Assembly: GCA_949130495.1 (NCBI GenBank)
Contig: OX422209.1
Span: 700,591,257-700,655,256, forward strand
DNA from: Sambucus nigra
Lineage: Eukaryota; Streptophyta; Magnoliopsida; Dipsacales; Adoxaceae
Direction of reading: 5' to 3'
DNA length: 64,000 nt
Shown: in pieces, positions 36,501 through 48,825 of the stretch
How the letters are laid out: each line of letters opens with the position of its first letter
Position numbering within the stretch: the first letter of the stretch is position 1
Program-made: the position numbers and the translations under genes
Notes under the pieces: model-generated
What the model was told of the DNA's origin: nothing
Databases searched by the model: none
The model's input: the letters and a program-made list of their open reading frames with translations, nothing else

Positions 36501-38162
36501 CTACAGTACCTGTTCACGCAGAAGGAGCTGAATATGCGGCAACGGAGGTGGCTTGAGTTTGTGAAGGACTATCAGTTTGATATCCAATATCACCCGGGGA
36601 AGGCTAACGTGGTAGCAAACGCGTTGAGCCGTAGGCCAGTAGATGAGGTGGCAGGGGTGTGGAAGGCAAAGTGGAAAGAGTTGGGACACCAGGATGCAGT
36701 GGCCCGATCGTTCATGTCTGTGATGACTGTTACACCGCAGATTGTCACGAGAGTGGTGAAAGCACATGCAAATGACTCGTTCTGTTAGGAGCAGATAGTT
36801 CGATTACTAGCAGAGGGAGACGAGTCCTCTACCGTTAGCTCAGAAGGGGGATTACGCTTCAATTGCAGACTGGTAGTTCCGGAAGGGGAGGAACTGAGAC
36901 ACGAGGTGATGGCAGAGTCGCACGGCTTACGGTTCGCGGTACATCCTGGTGGGGACAAGATGTACCAAGATATGAGACGTCAGTATTGGTGGAGCGGGAT
37001 GAAGAGAGATATTACCGTGTTTGTTTCTAAATGCGCCACTTGTCAGCTGGTAAAAGTGGACCATCAGAGACCGGCAGGACTTCTACAGCCATTAGAGGTC
37101 CCGATGTGGATGTGGGAGAGAATCTCTATGGACTTTATCATGGGGTTGCCTACGTCACAGAGAGGTCACGACTCCATTTGGGTAATTGTGGACAGGTTGA
37201 CCAAAGTCGCTCATTTTCTACCCGTAAGGACCGACTACACTATGGGACAGTATGCCCAGCTTTTTATTGCAGAAATAGTGAGACTTCACGGTGTGCCCCT
37301 AAATATCGTGCCTGACCGAGACAAGATATTTGTTTCACGGTTTTGGGAGAGTTTTCAGGAGGCCATGGGCATGGAATTGCGGTTGAGTACGTCTTATCAT
37401 CCTCAGACCGATGGGAAAACTGAGCGTATAAATCAGATGTTGGAAGACATGTTGCGGATGTGCATCATTGACTTCGGGGGTGGATGGGAGCAGTATCTTC
37501 CACTGGTGGAGTTTGCTTACAACAACTCCTACCAGTTCACCATTGGTATGGCTCCATTTGAGGCGTTGTACGGTAGACCTTGTCGTTCCCCAGCATGTTG
37601 GTTGGAGGTGGGGGACAACAAACTACTTGGGCCGGAAGTGATTCAGGATACTTCGGCAAGGATAGAATTGATACGGAGTCGCATTCGGGTAGCTCATGAT
37701 CGGCAGAAGAGCTACGCTGATGCGAAGAGGTTCTTTAGGGAGTTCCAAGTGGGGGACCAGGTTTTACTCAGAGTATCTCCTATGAAGGGGATTATGCAAT
37801 TTGGGAAGAAGGGGAAGTTGGCACTGAGATATGTGGGACCATTTCCTATCATCGAGAGGATTGGGTCTGTTGCGTATAGACTTGGGTTACCGGAGCATTT
37901 ACACAGGATTCATGATGTGTTTCATATTTCCTCGCTAAGGAAATATCTTAGAGATGATTTGGCTCATTCTCACATTGCATTGGAGAACATCGACCTCCAG
38001 GCCGATAGCTCCTACGAGGAGGGGCCAATTGCTATTTTGGACCGAAGTGAGCAAAAACTGCGGTCAAAGATAGTTCCGTTAGTACGTGTTCAGTGGCGGC
38101 ATCATAATGTCGAGGAGCCCACATGGGAGCGCGAGGATGAGATGCGCGAACGTTACCCATAG
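33549..38162 (+). pseudogene. gag-pol polyprotein of nested gypsy element, six internal TAG stops
   Basis: A single frame of 1537 codons begins MPPRRAPRVPRN directly after TTATTTCAG and ends at TAG 38160-38162. Gag core: PPEFAG to about residue 260, then a Gln/Gly-rich linker. The zinc knuckle (34605-34646) has lost its second Cys (now Tyr) and its His (now Gln). Protease: FDTGATHCF, catalytic Asp near residue 451. Reverse transcriptase: [10 protein letters not shown], Asp pair near 772. RNase H: conserved Asp changed to Asn at about 919 (VYTNAS) and 1024 (VANALS). Integrase: HHCC finger with CATCQ, catalytic Asp 1195, Asp 1256, Glu 1292. Tail: GPFPIIERIGSVAYRL and VQWRHHNVEEPTWE, chromodomain-like. 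Internal TAGs: 33687, 34557, 34668, 34836, 35502, 36786. No frameshift at all, so the damage is point transitions only. The protein would copy and integrate the element if intact; this copy cannot. Confidence 0.96.
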
Positions 38163-38207
38163 TTATTTTTACCAGGTACTTTCTAGTTCCGAATTTCGGG
38201 ACGAAAT

Positions 38208-38228
38208 TCTGTTATTAGGGGGGAAGTA
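38208..38228 (+). other. polypurine tract of nested gypsy element
   Basis: ACGAAATTCTG then TTAGGGGGGAAGTA directly before the 3' LTR. The same GACGAAATTC plus G-rich tract precedes the 3' LTR of the outer element and the LTR at 55886-59007, both on the minus strand. Confidence 0.9.
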
Positions 38229-41179
38229 TGTAATACCCCGTATTTTTGTGATATTTATTTATGGGATTAATTGAATTAAATGTGTATTAATTAGGAATTA
38301 ATCCGGATAAAATACTAACGAGATGTGAGTTGGTATTTGATTATAATGTGTACATACGACGATATATGAATATTGAAATTATTAAATTTGTCATGAGATT
38401 GATATACGGTAATTTGGGAAATTTTGTTGAGACGCGTGTGACAGTCGCGTCAGGAAAGTAATTTTTTAATTAAAAAGTGAATTTTATTTCTATTAACCGT
38501 ATGGTCATTTTGAGTGCGCCAACGCGTCCGGAAGGGTCAAAATAGTCAGAAAACACTAGCCGGGGTTTAGTTTGGGTCCCGGGGCATTTTTAGGCCATAC
38601 CGGGAACTTAAAAGGGTATTTTGGTAATTTTGGAATTTTGGGAATTAAAACTCACGAAAATTAGAGTTTAATTTTGATTAATAAATAATCCCACCAACCC
38701 ATTATCAGCACTAAATTAAGTAGTGGGCTACGGGAGAAGTTTAGAATAGAAGTTAAGGGTCCAAAAATAAACCCCCACCTCCATTGTCATCATCTTTAGA
38801 GAAGAACTTGTAGAGAGAGAGAAAAGAGAATTCTGCAGAGAGGGAGAGAGAACAATTCAACCTTCAAGATTCAACATCAAATTCAGAGAAATATTAGAGG
38901 CAAGTGATTTAATTACAATTGATTCAATGTTATGCTTTTCCATGTTCAGGGAAATTATAGAATTTATCTTGGAAGATTGATATAGACCCATGAATTTGAA
39001 GATTAAAACTATGAACTATGTTAGGAATTGCATGTAGACATATTCAGGACGAATTATGAATTCAAAATATGACCCCTGATGATCTAAAAAAACGGATTTA
39101 AGAAGAGATTTATTAATGTTCTTGAAAGAAATAGAAAACTAAGGTTCTTGATGAAGTTTTGGTCCAAACAAAGCCCTTGGTTGATGAATTATTGGTTTTA
39201 GAACGTTAACAATGTTGTAGGATGGTTGTATGATGATATTATAACGTTATATTAGAGTTTCATGCTTTATAATGGAATTTTGGGACGTTTTGAGGACTGC
39301 AAAACGAAGCAGTCCGTAGCCTACCTGGTGCGATCGATCGATCGGCATTCATCAGTCGATCGATCGACCACCATCGATCGATCGAGGTTCAAGGTCGATC
39401 GATCGACCTTCCCAGAAAGAGTAAAATTTTCCTAGTTAAATTTTAATGATGTTAACCCTTAGAAATTATTATTGGAGACTTTATGGATATCCTTAGACTT
39501 AAGGAAGACCAGTAGGTATGGTTATAAAATTTGGACCTTAATTAGAATTCAAATTGAGGAATTATTCTAAAATCTAATGAAATCCGATGAGTGAGATAAT
39601 GTTAGAGTTAAAAGAGTAAATTTGAATAATTTGGTGAAATGAGGTTTGGGGCAGAAGTAAGAACCCTAAGAATAATGATGTTATATGTGGGAATAATAGG
39701 AGACTTAGTAATCCCTTTGAGATGGGTTTTAAGTTCAAGAAGCGATGACGTGAGATGTGTCGACAGTCTACCTTATATATTATCGGAAGACTTAAAAATG
39801 CATAAAATTGGAATAATGGTATAGGGATGTAGAATATACCTTTATTAATAGTAAGATATCTAAGACGTGTGAATGCTTAGTATATTACTTATGTGTATGA
39901 CATACCTACCATACTTGCTATCACGGGAGGTTTACGTTCTCTTAGGGCCATCTAATCTTTGTGTGCCCGGATTTAGATTGGTACCTTAAGAACATAATGC
40001 TAGAATGACTTATTTGTGAGTTAATAAGTCAGCTGACTATGGAGCGTAGGTATGTACATGACCCATGGATATGTTGAATTATGTTCGCCTCCATTTTTGT
40101 GTGTTGTGCTTATTCTAACAATTCCTGAGAGATTCGGAATTTGTAATCCTTATGTACGTGATGTACCAGGATGGATAGCAGAGTATGTGTGCACCGCAGC
40201 TTAGCCTCGGGGTGCTTATATTGTATATTTATGATGTGAATAATATACGGTTAAATGAAAAGGAATTGTTATGTTTATTTATGAGAATCATTTATAGTAA
40301 CTCCTTGAGAAGATAAATAAGGGGATAACCTCCAGTAAACGGTAATGCTAATAATTGAGAATCCGAGTTCAAGTAAAGCTATTTATTTAAGTGATAACAT
40401 TGGGAATTCATATTGTGAATCGAGTAGTTGGGTTAGAACTTATGATGGTTTAGTTAGATATAAATAACACATGAATGGGTACAGGAACGTTAGGAGTGCA
40501 GAGTTAGACAAGAGGTGAGTATTTCATGTGAGTGCACGTCCTAACATGTATCTTGCATTCGTTGTTTTAAATGTTATTAAAGCACTTGCTGTTTTTAAAA
40601 TACTCTCCACTTTCGGGCTCTGACCCGTTTTCTTTCAAATCTATTTTTTTGTAAAACCTTTTAGGTGCCCAGCCACAAGGACACCATGCATAGTATTTCC
40701 ATTCAGGTGACGAGCTGTAGTTGTTGTGAAAGTTACAGGGCTTTGACATTAGACGCCTCTTTTCTAGTCTTGACTCCATATTCAGTTTCATCATTGTAGG
40801 GCATGTCGCCCATTTCTTTAGAGACATTTTATATTTCAGTTATTCAGACTTTGGTTTGTAATTAATTCAGGATGCAGACTTGTTTTATTTATTTCCATAT
40901 TGGGATTGTTGTGAGGAGTATTTCCTCTATACTCTTTATTACTTGTTTATTACACTAATGGGACTTTATTGTGAATGGTTATGTTATTCTTTCATAATTC
41001 TTTTATTGCATGTTAATCAGATTTAATTTAAAATTTGACAACTTACTTTTTAAATACTTGGTGGTTATAAATCATTAAAATGTTTTCGACAATGATGCTA
41101 TTAACTGAACCAACTTGGCATTTTGTATTAATTTAATAAAGGAGTAGCTACCCGGTATTTAATTAGTCGGGGTGTCACA
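38229..41179 (+). repeat. 3' LTR of nested gypsy element, 2.95 kb
   Basis: Complete from TGTAATACCCCG to GGGGTGTCACA. It has the shared block (38514-38575), AGAG|GCAAGTG at 38899/38900, the TCGATCGATCGA cluster (39331-39405), and an intact CCTTTTAG|GTGCCCAGCC at 40664/40665, where the 5' LTR has TTTTAC|GTG. Confidence 0.95.
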
Positions 41180-42966
41180 AAAACCTTACTATGTGCTATC
41201 GCACCACGCAATACTACATATATATCCACATATATATAGGCTATACACCCTCTCTGGTGATACCTATTACCAACCATACCCTGGTGTCGCGAACAGCAAA
41301 ACCTAACACCACTATCCACAATAGTTAAATTCCATCGCTATCCAGTCGATTTTTAGGAAATATTATCAACTCTACTCCCATAATTCTCGAAAGTAGTACT
41401 CCTCGCATAATTCAAACCTTCACTCAGTGTACACCTCCACTCTCCCATGAAGAACACCAAGGAACTGCTCTACTCTACGGAAAGTCTATCCACATACTAT
41501 GGCTGCTACCGCCAACGTACTCACTAAATTCGGCTCGCCCGCGAACTTTAGTGAAAAATAAGTCTTATATTGTGACATCCTCCTTGTCACTCAAAAATAT
41601 ACCCCATGCCCCTAGGGTAAAAATAATTATCTCTATACTCTAGCTGCATCGGCTGACCCTCGGGTTCTGGAGCATCTTCTCCTTGCCTGAATGCACCCAT
41701 GACTTGCTATACTGGCTGTACATCCAGGACCTCGTCCTGTAGTTAACCCCTACCTCGCTTAAGATAATCTCTCTTCATGTATCTCGCTTCCCCCACAAAC
41801 GAAACACCTTCTAATACATTCACCCTGCCACTGGTCCCTTCCATGCCGACCTTGTTGGAATTCCAGGCCATTCTGCGGATAGCCCCCAGTTCTAAATTGT
41901 TGGTATGATTTCCCTACCGGAAATCCTGCCCCTGATCTCCCCCAGTCTGTTGCTGGGATACCCCACTGGTACTGTTCCCTCCAGCCTTATCCGACTGGTT
42001 AGTTCCCACTCACCTCCCGCTTCCTTTCGAAAGGAAGCGATATTCCTAACAGTGCCGGAGTGGTGTGTCAACGACATCAGTACAATCTACTAATACGGAA
42101 TCATCAATTAAATGTTGTCTAATTCTCTAGACTAACCCGTCCACAAAACTTTACTTTCTTTCTCTTTTCCCTGCTTACCTCACCCGATACAAAATTTTTT
42201 CCAACGAGTGAATTCTTACTCGTAATCGACCACTGAACGGTCCCCCTGAGTCAACTCATAAAATTTTCTCCTCGTTTTGGTCTCAAATGCTAGAGGAAAA
42301 ATACTTGCGGTCGAACCGCACCCAAAATTCTACAATAGCTAGTGTGTCCCTTTCCTCAACTGTGGTGATCGACTCCCACCCCTGTAGCGCTGCTCCCACT
42401 AAACTAAAAGTGGTTAGCATTTGCTTTCGCACCTCATCGCAATATCCCATGCGTAGGTGGCGCTGGATATCTCTCTTCATTGACACGCTAGCACTACATC
42501 TGAACCCCCTCGTAACTCTGGTGGGTTCCCACTAAAAATAACCTCTCTTTCTTGTTTCCACCCCGACGACCCCGCGTGAGTCTGAACACCCGGGCCCACT
42601 AACACTTGTGGCTGATCCCGTGGAAAGTACCCTGTCGTTGCGTCCACCGTCGTTTCAATTTCCTGAGCCACTAGGTCCGTTACTTGTGCTGCCAAAAATC
42701 ATCTCTGTCAGTTGCTCCGGTAATTTTTGCACCTGAAGAGCCTCCCTCATCTCATCTCCCCTGCTGCCCTAGCTGCTCTCGCTCTCCTGGGCGTCATTTG
42801 GAATGAGAATCGAATTTGTATGAGTTCACTCTCAAATATAAATTTCACAGAAGAAATATGCGCATACATATGAGAATACAACAATCCTATAATAGGGCTC
42901 TATATCAAAGATTGCTAAGCCGAAACGTGAAAAGCCGCACAGATCCTAAGGACACTAGAACCTAAT
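41180..42966 (-). pseudogene. degraded gag of the outer gypsy element
   Basis: Minus strand. The likely start is ATG at 42797 (MTPRRARAARAAG), comparable with the MPPRRAP start of the nested element. After frameshifts it reads AAQVTDLVAQEIE, NPPELRGGSDVV (about 42530-42495), MKRDIQRHLRMGYCDEV and LVGAALQGWESITTVEERDT, EFWVRFDRKYF (to 42283), closely paralleling the nested element's gag. A later RCFVCGG segment (about 41840) is a possible half zinc knuckle. Stops and shifts are many. From about 41750 to 41180 no protease or other pol motif is readable; the nested element begins there. The leader from 42966 to 42798 carries the conserved GAGCCCTATTATAGGATT hairpin word. Confidence 0.8.
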
Positions 42967-42978
42967 GCTCTGATACCA
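42967..42978 (-). other. primer binding site of the outer gypsy element
   Basis: Minus strand TGGTATCAGAGC, two bases inside the 5' LTR end at 42981; initiator tRNA-Met type. Confidence 0.93.
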
Positions 42979-42980
42979 TC

Positions 42981-45900
42981 TGTGACACCTCGCCTAATAA
43001 AATGCCGGGTGATCAGTCCTATACCAAATTAAAATAAGAATCCCAGCTGGATCATCCTTAGCATCACTGCCGAAAATATTTTAAAACTTACTAACCACCT
43101 AGTATTCCAAAAGCTGGTGCCAATTTTAACTTTTTAATTAACAAAACAGTACATGCGGAATTAAATATAAACCATTCACACTACTGAATGAAAATAAACT
43201 GAATCATTAATTACACAACTTGTCGAATAAATCACCGGCCATCAAAGAAATAATCCAATACAAATATCCAACACCGGAATAAAATAAGTCTGAAAACTGA
43301 ACTGAAAGTCTGGGCGACATGCCCTAAATAAAACTGAAACTGATACCAGATTCCTACTCTAGGAATGAATGAATGATGCGTCTAATCCAAACTCCTTCTA
43401 GCATCCACATATGCCGCAACTCCGTGTTCCTGGAATAGAATACCAATCCTGGCGTCCCAATGGCTCGACAGCTAAAAGGTTTTGAAAAATAGTTTTATAG
43501 AAATGGTTAAAACCCAAAACATTTTGAAAATATTTAGCAAGTGAATTGACAACAATAATTTAAAATGCATGAATGCGCTTCATATTTAAGTTAGGGTCGC
43601 ACGCCCTTGTGGACATTCTCACCCCTCCACTATTGTGCACACCTACCGGTTACCTTAACCCCACCTAGTTGTACTACCCCATCCAACTAGTCCTGGTATA
43701 CCCTTCCCTTTCCATACTACTCTAACCCGAGTACAATAATTCTTCAATTATAAGTTATCTCACAATTAAATTAATTAATTCACCTTAAATAGTAACATAT
43801 AACCGTGTCACAAGTTATACAAAGTAAATACATCACACACTGTATTATTACCCGTATGTAATATTTACCACCCTTATATACGTACCTTTACCACAACATT
43901 CACACATATAACATACGTATATCCATCCCTTCGAGTATACCCTCGTCGGATGACTCCCTCTAAAATGCTATCTCACTAGGTGTGCTCACAAAACCTAGTT
44001 CCCCAAGTTAGAATCGCTCACCAACTTGGCCCAAAATATAAACGTAGTGGAGGCGGTCATATTTCTTCCCTGAAAGTGAGATAAATCCCTCACCCATATA
44101 TACCGTACGCTATGACCTGGGGATATACTCGCCCTACTCCTCAACCTAGGGGATTCACCCACATCGCGTAACCTCCCTTGATAGCATTATAGTATATATA
44201 AACTGAATAAATATCTAATCACTGGTATTTAATATCACACACAATATATACACATATATATATATATACTATCACTACACCGTATATATATAATATAAAT
44301 CCCGACTTTACCGTGTACTCAAAATCCCGTACACTTCCTATAATTTCCCGAGTATGTGGCCCGACTCAACGTAATTAATTTTCTCACTTAATAATTATCA
44401 TCTTCCCGAGTCTATGGTCCGACTCTAATATATTTAATTCACACCTCAATTTATATAATAGTTTCCCCGAGTCTATGGTCCGACTCTAATTAAATTAATT
44501 AACACACTTATTAATTTAATACCTTTCCGAGTTTATCACCCGACTCTAATTAAATTAACTAACACACATATCAATTTAATACCTCCCTGAGTCTATCGTT
44601 CGACTCTAATTAAATTAATTAACACACATTAATTTAATACCGATCCGAGTCTGTGGTCCGACTCCCTGTTAATTAATTTACACATTAATTAATTTACACC
44701 AATCCGAGTCTGTGGCCCGACTCTAATATAATTAATTAACACACTTATTAATTCAATACTTTCCCGAGTTTACAATCCAACTCTAATTAAATTAACTAGC
44801 ACTTATATTAATTTAATCCTACCCAAGTCTACAATCCGACTCTAATTAAATTAATTATCACACTTATTAATTTAATCCTACCCGAGTCTACAATCCGACT
44901 CTAATTAAATTAATTATCACTCTTATTAATTTAATCCTACCCGAGTCTACAATCCGACTCTAATTAAATTAATTATCACACTTATTAATTTTATCCTACC
45001 CGATTCTACAATCCGACTCTAATTAAATTAATTATCACTCTTATTAATTTAATCCTACCTGAGTCTACAATTCGACTCTAATTAAATTAATTATCACTCT
45101 TATTAATTTAATAACTTGGTGTCACCTAACCATTATCCCCGGACTCACTTACTTAGGTCGAACTTAATATTTCCCGAGTCTATATCCCGACTCCAAACTA
45201 ATTACTTTCTCTCAATAATTAATTTAACACTTGATGTCACTTAACCAACATACCCGAACTCGCTCACTTGGTCCATTTTACATCTCATAATATCATACCC
45301 ACATTTTCGCCTACAATGTGTCACACATTTACTTCCATAAATTTCCCAATTATATTTGCCTATAATTATCAACATACCCGGACTCGATTCACTTGGCCCA
45401 AAATTTATTATTTCCTGAGTCTATATCCCGACTCTAAATTAAATAGTTTATCTCCAAACTTAATTCAATATCTTGGGGTCGCTTGACCAATATACCCGGA
45501 TTCGCTCACTTGATCCGTATCTCACTATTTTGGAATAAAATTTCTCAAATCCATTCATTAAGTTCCCCACATAAATTCATCCTAGTCCCAATTAGTTTCT
45601 CCCATAATTGATAGGAATATTTATTTCATAACTATTTATCACTTATTAATGTATGGAACTTAACTTTTACTAATTTTCCCTTTATATAACAAACTGGTCG
45701 AACTGCCCAGATTTCGCCATCATCGATCGATCGAGTCCCCTGGGTCGATCGATCGATCGATCGTTCCAGTAATCGTCTTCTCCAGCCACTGTCAGTCATG
45801 GACGAAACTTAAAGCCTAAATTCTAAACCTAAGCCCTTACCTAAATACAAATAACACATCCTCAATATAAGGAAAGGGTCTAAACATCCCACAGACCTAA

Positions 45901-46757
45901 ATTTATCATCAATATCCATAAATTCCAAGATTTTCCCGATTTGGGTATTATCCGGGTTTCAAATCCTCAATACGAATTTCGTTCATTTATTCAGCAATTA
46001 ACCATTTATTCTCACGAGGTTTTAATATACGATTCATTCCTCTACATTCTAGAATCATAAACACAATAAATCTCACCCTTAATCCCATTAAGGTATATTA
46101 ATTTCTAAAAACCCAATTTAAATTTTGGTCACACACCCAAAATGAAATTTTGATTCACACATCACTATGATATGAATTGATTATCATCAATTTAGAAATC
46201 ATAACAGTTAACCACTTGCCTGAAATTGTTCGTAGTGTCTGATCCGTTGTTGATGTCCCTTAATTTGGCTCCAATAACCTCCAATTTGCTCTTGATTTGC
46301 TTTCCCCCAAATCCCCTCTCAAACCCTAGGTTTAGAGTTATGTTGGCTTTTATTCCCTAATCTCTCAATTAGGTTAAAAACATCCAATCCCATTTTTGGC
46401 CATGTGGGTCTAATTAAAAAGGCCCAACTCACCCCATGTGGGCCCGACTATGCCCAAAAATACCCCGAGACCCAATTACTACCCCCGGGTACACTTTTAT
46501 GACCATCCCGTCCCATCCGGACGCAACCGTTCGCTCATAATTGCCATCCGAAATACTTTTTGACATCTCCAAATTTCGACCTCAAAATGCGACACACGAG
46601 ATTTTAAACCATTAAACTTAAAAGTCGCCAATTATAATTAATTCGGCTCACTCAAATAAATTCTCCAACTCATGAATTTAAGTTTCTCCAATTCAAATAT
46701 TTTTATTACTCTTAAAAATAATTAAATATTAAATCCTCAAAATTACGGGGTGTTACA
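42981..46757 (-). repeat. 5' LTR of the outer gypsy element, 3.78 kb
   Basis: Minus-strand TGTAACACCCCG to GGCGAGGTGTCACA, with the same internal landmarks as the LTR at 26006-29731: shared block about 46488-46540, CAG|GCAAGTG at 46220/46219, TCGATCGATCGA pair at 45722-45765, and the 59-bp array. The acceptor-like word here is TTTTAG|CTG (43472). Confidence 0.93.
44345..45115. repeat. 59-bp tandem array, second LTR copy
   Basis: Same array as at 27345-28112, with the GAGTC/GACTC arms kept in most units and 59-bp spacing at the right. Unit-level indels distinguish the two LTR copies, for instance an extra TTAATTAATTTACAC segment at about 44668-44697. Confidence 0.9.
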
Positions 46758-46762
46758 CTCTC

Positions 46763-47208
46763 CTGCTTCCACCAAATTTGAGATCTACCTATACATGTTG
46801 TTCATAAAGAATGCAGACCAAGCACTGAATGTTTAGATAGATCTAATGGCTATTCTAGCCCAACTCAGTGCCAAAATTGACAACCATCAAGCTGATGTGC
46901 AAGAGATGCAATGACATCGGACCCAAAATCTCAAAGTTTATGAACGTCAAATCCTTTTCCCTCGTGCCATGGGTCCGCCTGCTCCTAAACTAGTTTGAGT
47001 CCCAGAGGAATATCAATGTGCCCCCTGCATGCTCCATCTGTAAATGGACCACCACCCGCTCAGCTACCAATTTTGAACCTTGCCTAGCCACGGGCTACTC
47101 CCCCAGTGCCTGTGGACCCTAAAGAATAATAAATAAACAAGGTCAAAGAAGACCTCAATCTACTATTAAAGAAATTTGACCAAGTCAAGAACTCTGAAAA
47201 TTAGATGG
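46763..47208 (+). pseudogene. N-terminal gag-region fragment of the Tat/Ogre-like element
   Basis: Continuous with 24311-26005 across the outer gypsy insertion, and with 54333 across the copia insertion. Plus strand contains DLMAILAQLSAKIDNHQ and a Pro-rich stretch ending EDLNLLLKKFDQVKN, broken by stops. It looks like the coiled-coil and Pro-rich start of a gypsy gag polyprotein; on its own it is not diagnostic. Confidence 0.55.
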
Positions 47209-48825
47209 TGTTGGAAACGTAGACCCCCAAATTTCAAAATCTTTCCCTTTCAAAATCAATTTTCTTTTAAATGCGGAATACAGATGGTTCAAAAAAACAA
47301 TTTAATTTTCCAAATTTCACTTGATTTTCTTTTCTTAAAAAGATGGAAAATTAATTAAACACCAATTTTAATTTCTAAAAGCAAAATTAAAATTAAACCA
47401 AAATAAGTGAATTATGATGAACACACACACACACACACTTGGAATTCACTTAAACCAAATTAATTCAAACCAAGTCCTAGAAATTTTCCTAACATTAAAT
47501 AATTCAATTTGCAAATTAGACCAAACCAAAATTTTCAAATTACATTATTTAGATTTGAATTAAATTGAGATAATAATTACCCAAATATTAAACATGCACC
47601 AAATTAAACAAGAGGAGTGAATTAAACCCATATTTTATCTTTTAATCCTAAGAATGCATTCTAGGAGATTTCCAAGATAAAATAAATTCACAACCACTAC
47701 GCCATGATGTACGAGGAAAAACCCACAATGGGAAAAAACACCTCGGACGGCCCTAGCCTTAAGTCCACTAAGTATGGTTTTATGATTACAAGACAGATGA
47801 CTTACACAATTCAACTTGACTTCGTCCAAGCATCTGACGCGTCTTCTTGTAACTACCTCCACCTAATCGACATTCCCGGAATCCACCCGAACCTTGAAAT
47901 CCACCAATGAAGCTTTAAGAACCCGTCAACCACATACGGTGCCTTTCACCGTATGAGAATATCGTAGCCAAAACAAAATTTCTTCTACTTTGAGGTGTAG
48001 AGAAAAAATTGTTGCCAAACACTCTCCAAGAAAATATATATATGTGGTACTTGGAATAAACTATAATGGATGTAAAAAAAGGTGTTTAAGAATGATTTTC
48101 TTGAAAAACAAACACTCAAAACTTGAACCTTTCCATGGAGGAATTAAGCTCTCAAAACTCTCTCTTAGAGATTGTAGAAGATGAAAACGTTAGTTTTAAA
48201 AGGTTGGTTCCCACACATATTAATTCTGTGAAAAATTAGTGGGACATAAGAAGTGGAAACATGGAGAAAACTGCCAAAAACAATTCTCGCCGGAAATCTA
48301 GTTCGAACGATATTTTCATTCGATTGAAGTCTCGTTCGAATGACCCTTCTAACGACGTTCGAGAGGCGAATTAGGAAAATTCGTTGGCAAACTCATTCGA
48401 ACGACATTCTCGTTCGAACGAAAAACTCGTTCGAACGACAATATCGAACGAAGTGACATAATGAACATTTTCAAAATTAAGCCCAAAAACTTTTTATACA
48501 AAGTTCTAAAGGAACCTTCTAAAAATAAAATTTATGTTAAAATAAAATTACACCCAATAATTGAAAAAAAATATTCCAAGCTCCTATATATATATATGTA
48601 ATGCATTCATACCTTAGGAGAGATTGGAACTAAGTTGATGGCGTGAAACGAGGCACATGTAAACCGACAATGATGTTCTCGTGATAAGTAGGCCGCAATG
48701 TCTTTAACTTCAACATGTCATAGGCTTGAAGGATACACAAGAACACTATCCTATGACTCCAACGTTTTTGTCAAGAATTGAGCCAACACTACATTAAGAG
48801 TCAATCAGAGACTTGTGTCCTTACA
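47209..48825 (-). repeat. 3' LTR of copia element, 1.62 kb
   Basis: TGTTGGAAACG to GTGTCCTTACA on the plus strand. It contains a strong cluster of CTCGTTCGAACGA words at 48300-48445. It differs from the right LTR by many substitutions and by microsatellite length. Confidence 0.9.

Larger units (their letters stand above)
30408..41179 (+). mobile_element. nested Ty3/gypsy element (chromovirus, Tekay-like), complete but dead
   Basis: Order: 5' LTR, tRNA-Met primer site, gag, protease, reverse transcriptase, RNase H, integrase with a chromodomain-like tail, polypurine tract, 3' LTR. The reading frame is broken only by six TAG codons. In the first 640 bp of the two LTRs I counted about 15 substitutions by eye, mostly transitions, so insertion was fairly recent. 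The first 16 bases of the 5' LTR are gone and no clean 5-bp target duplication can be seen (AAAAC follows the 3' LTR). The clade call rests on the integrase tail and long LTRs. Confidence 0.95.
26006..46757 (-). mobile_element. outer Ty3/gypsy element, minus strand, with perfect target duplication
   Basis: Two long LTRs (26006-29731 and 42981-46757) in minus orientation are flanked by CTCTC on both sides (26001-26005, 46758-46762). The primer site at 42967-42978 and the polypurine tract at about 29732-29745 fit the orientation. The interior left after removing the nested element (30408-41179) is only about 2.5 kb: a degraded gag on the right and a 3' stub on the left, with no protease, reverse transcriptase or integrase. 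Either pol was deleted or this was a gag-only derivative. LTRs differ visibly by several percent, more than those of the nested element, in keeping with greater age. Confidence 0.93.
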
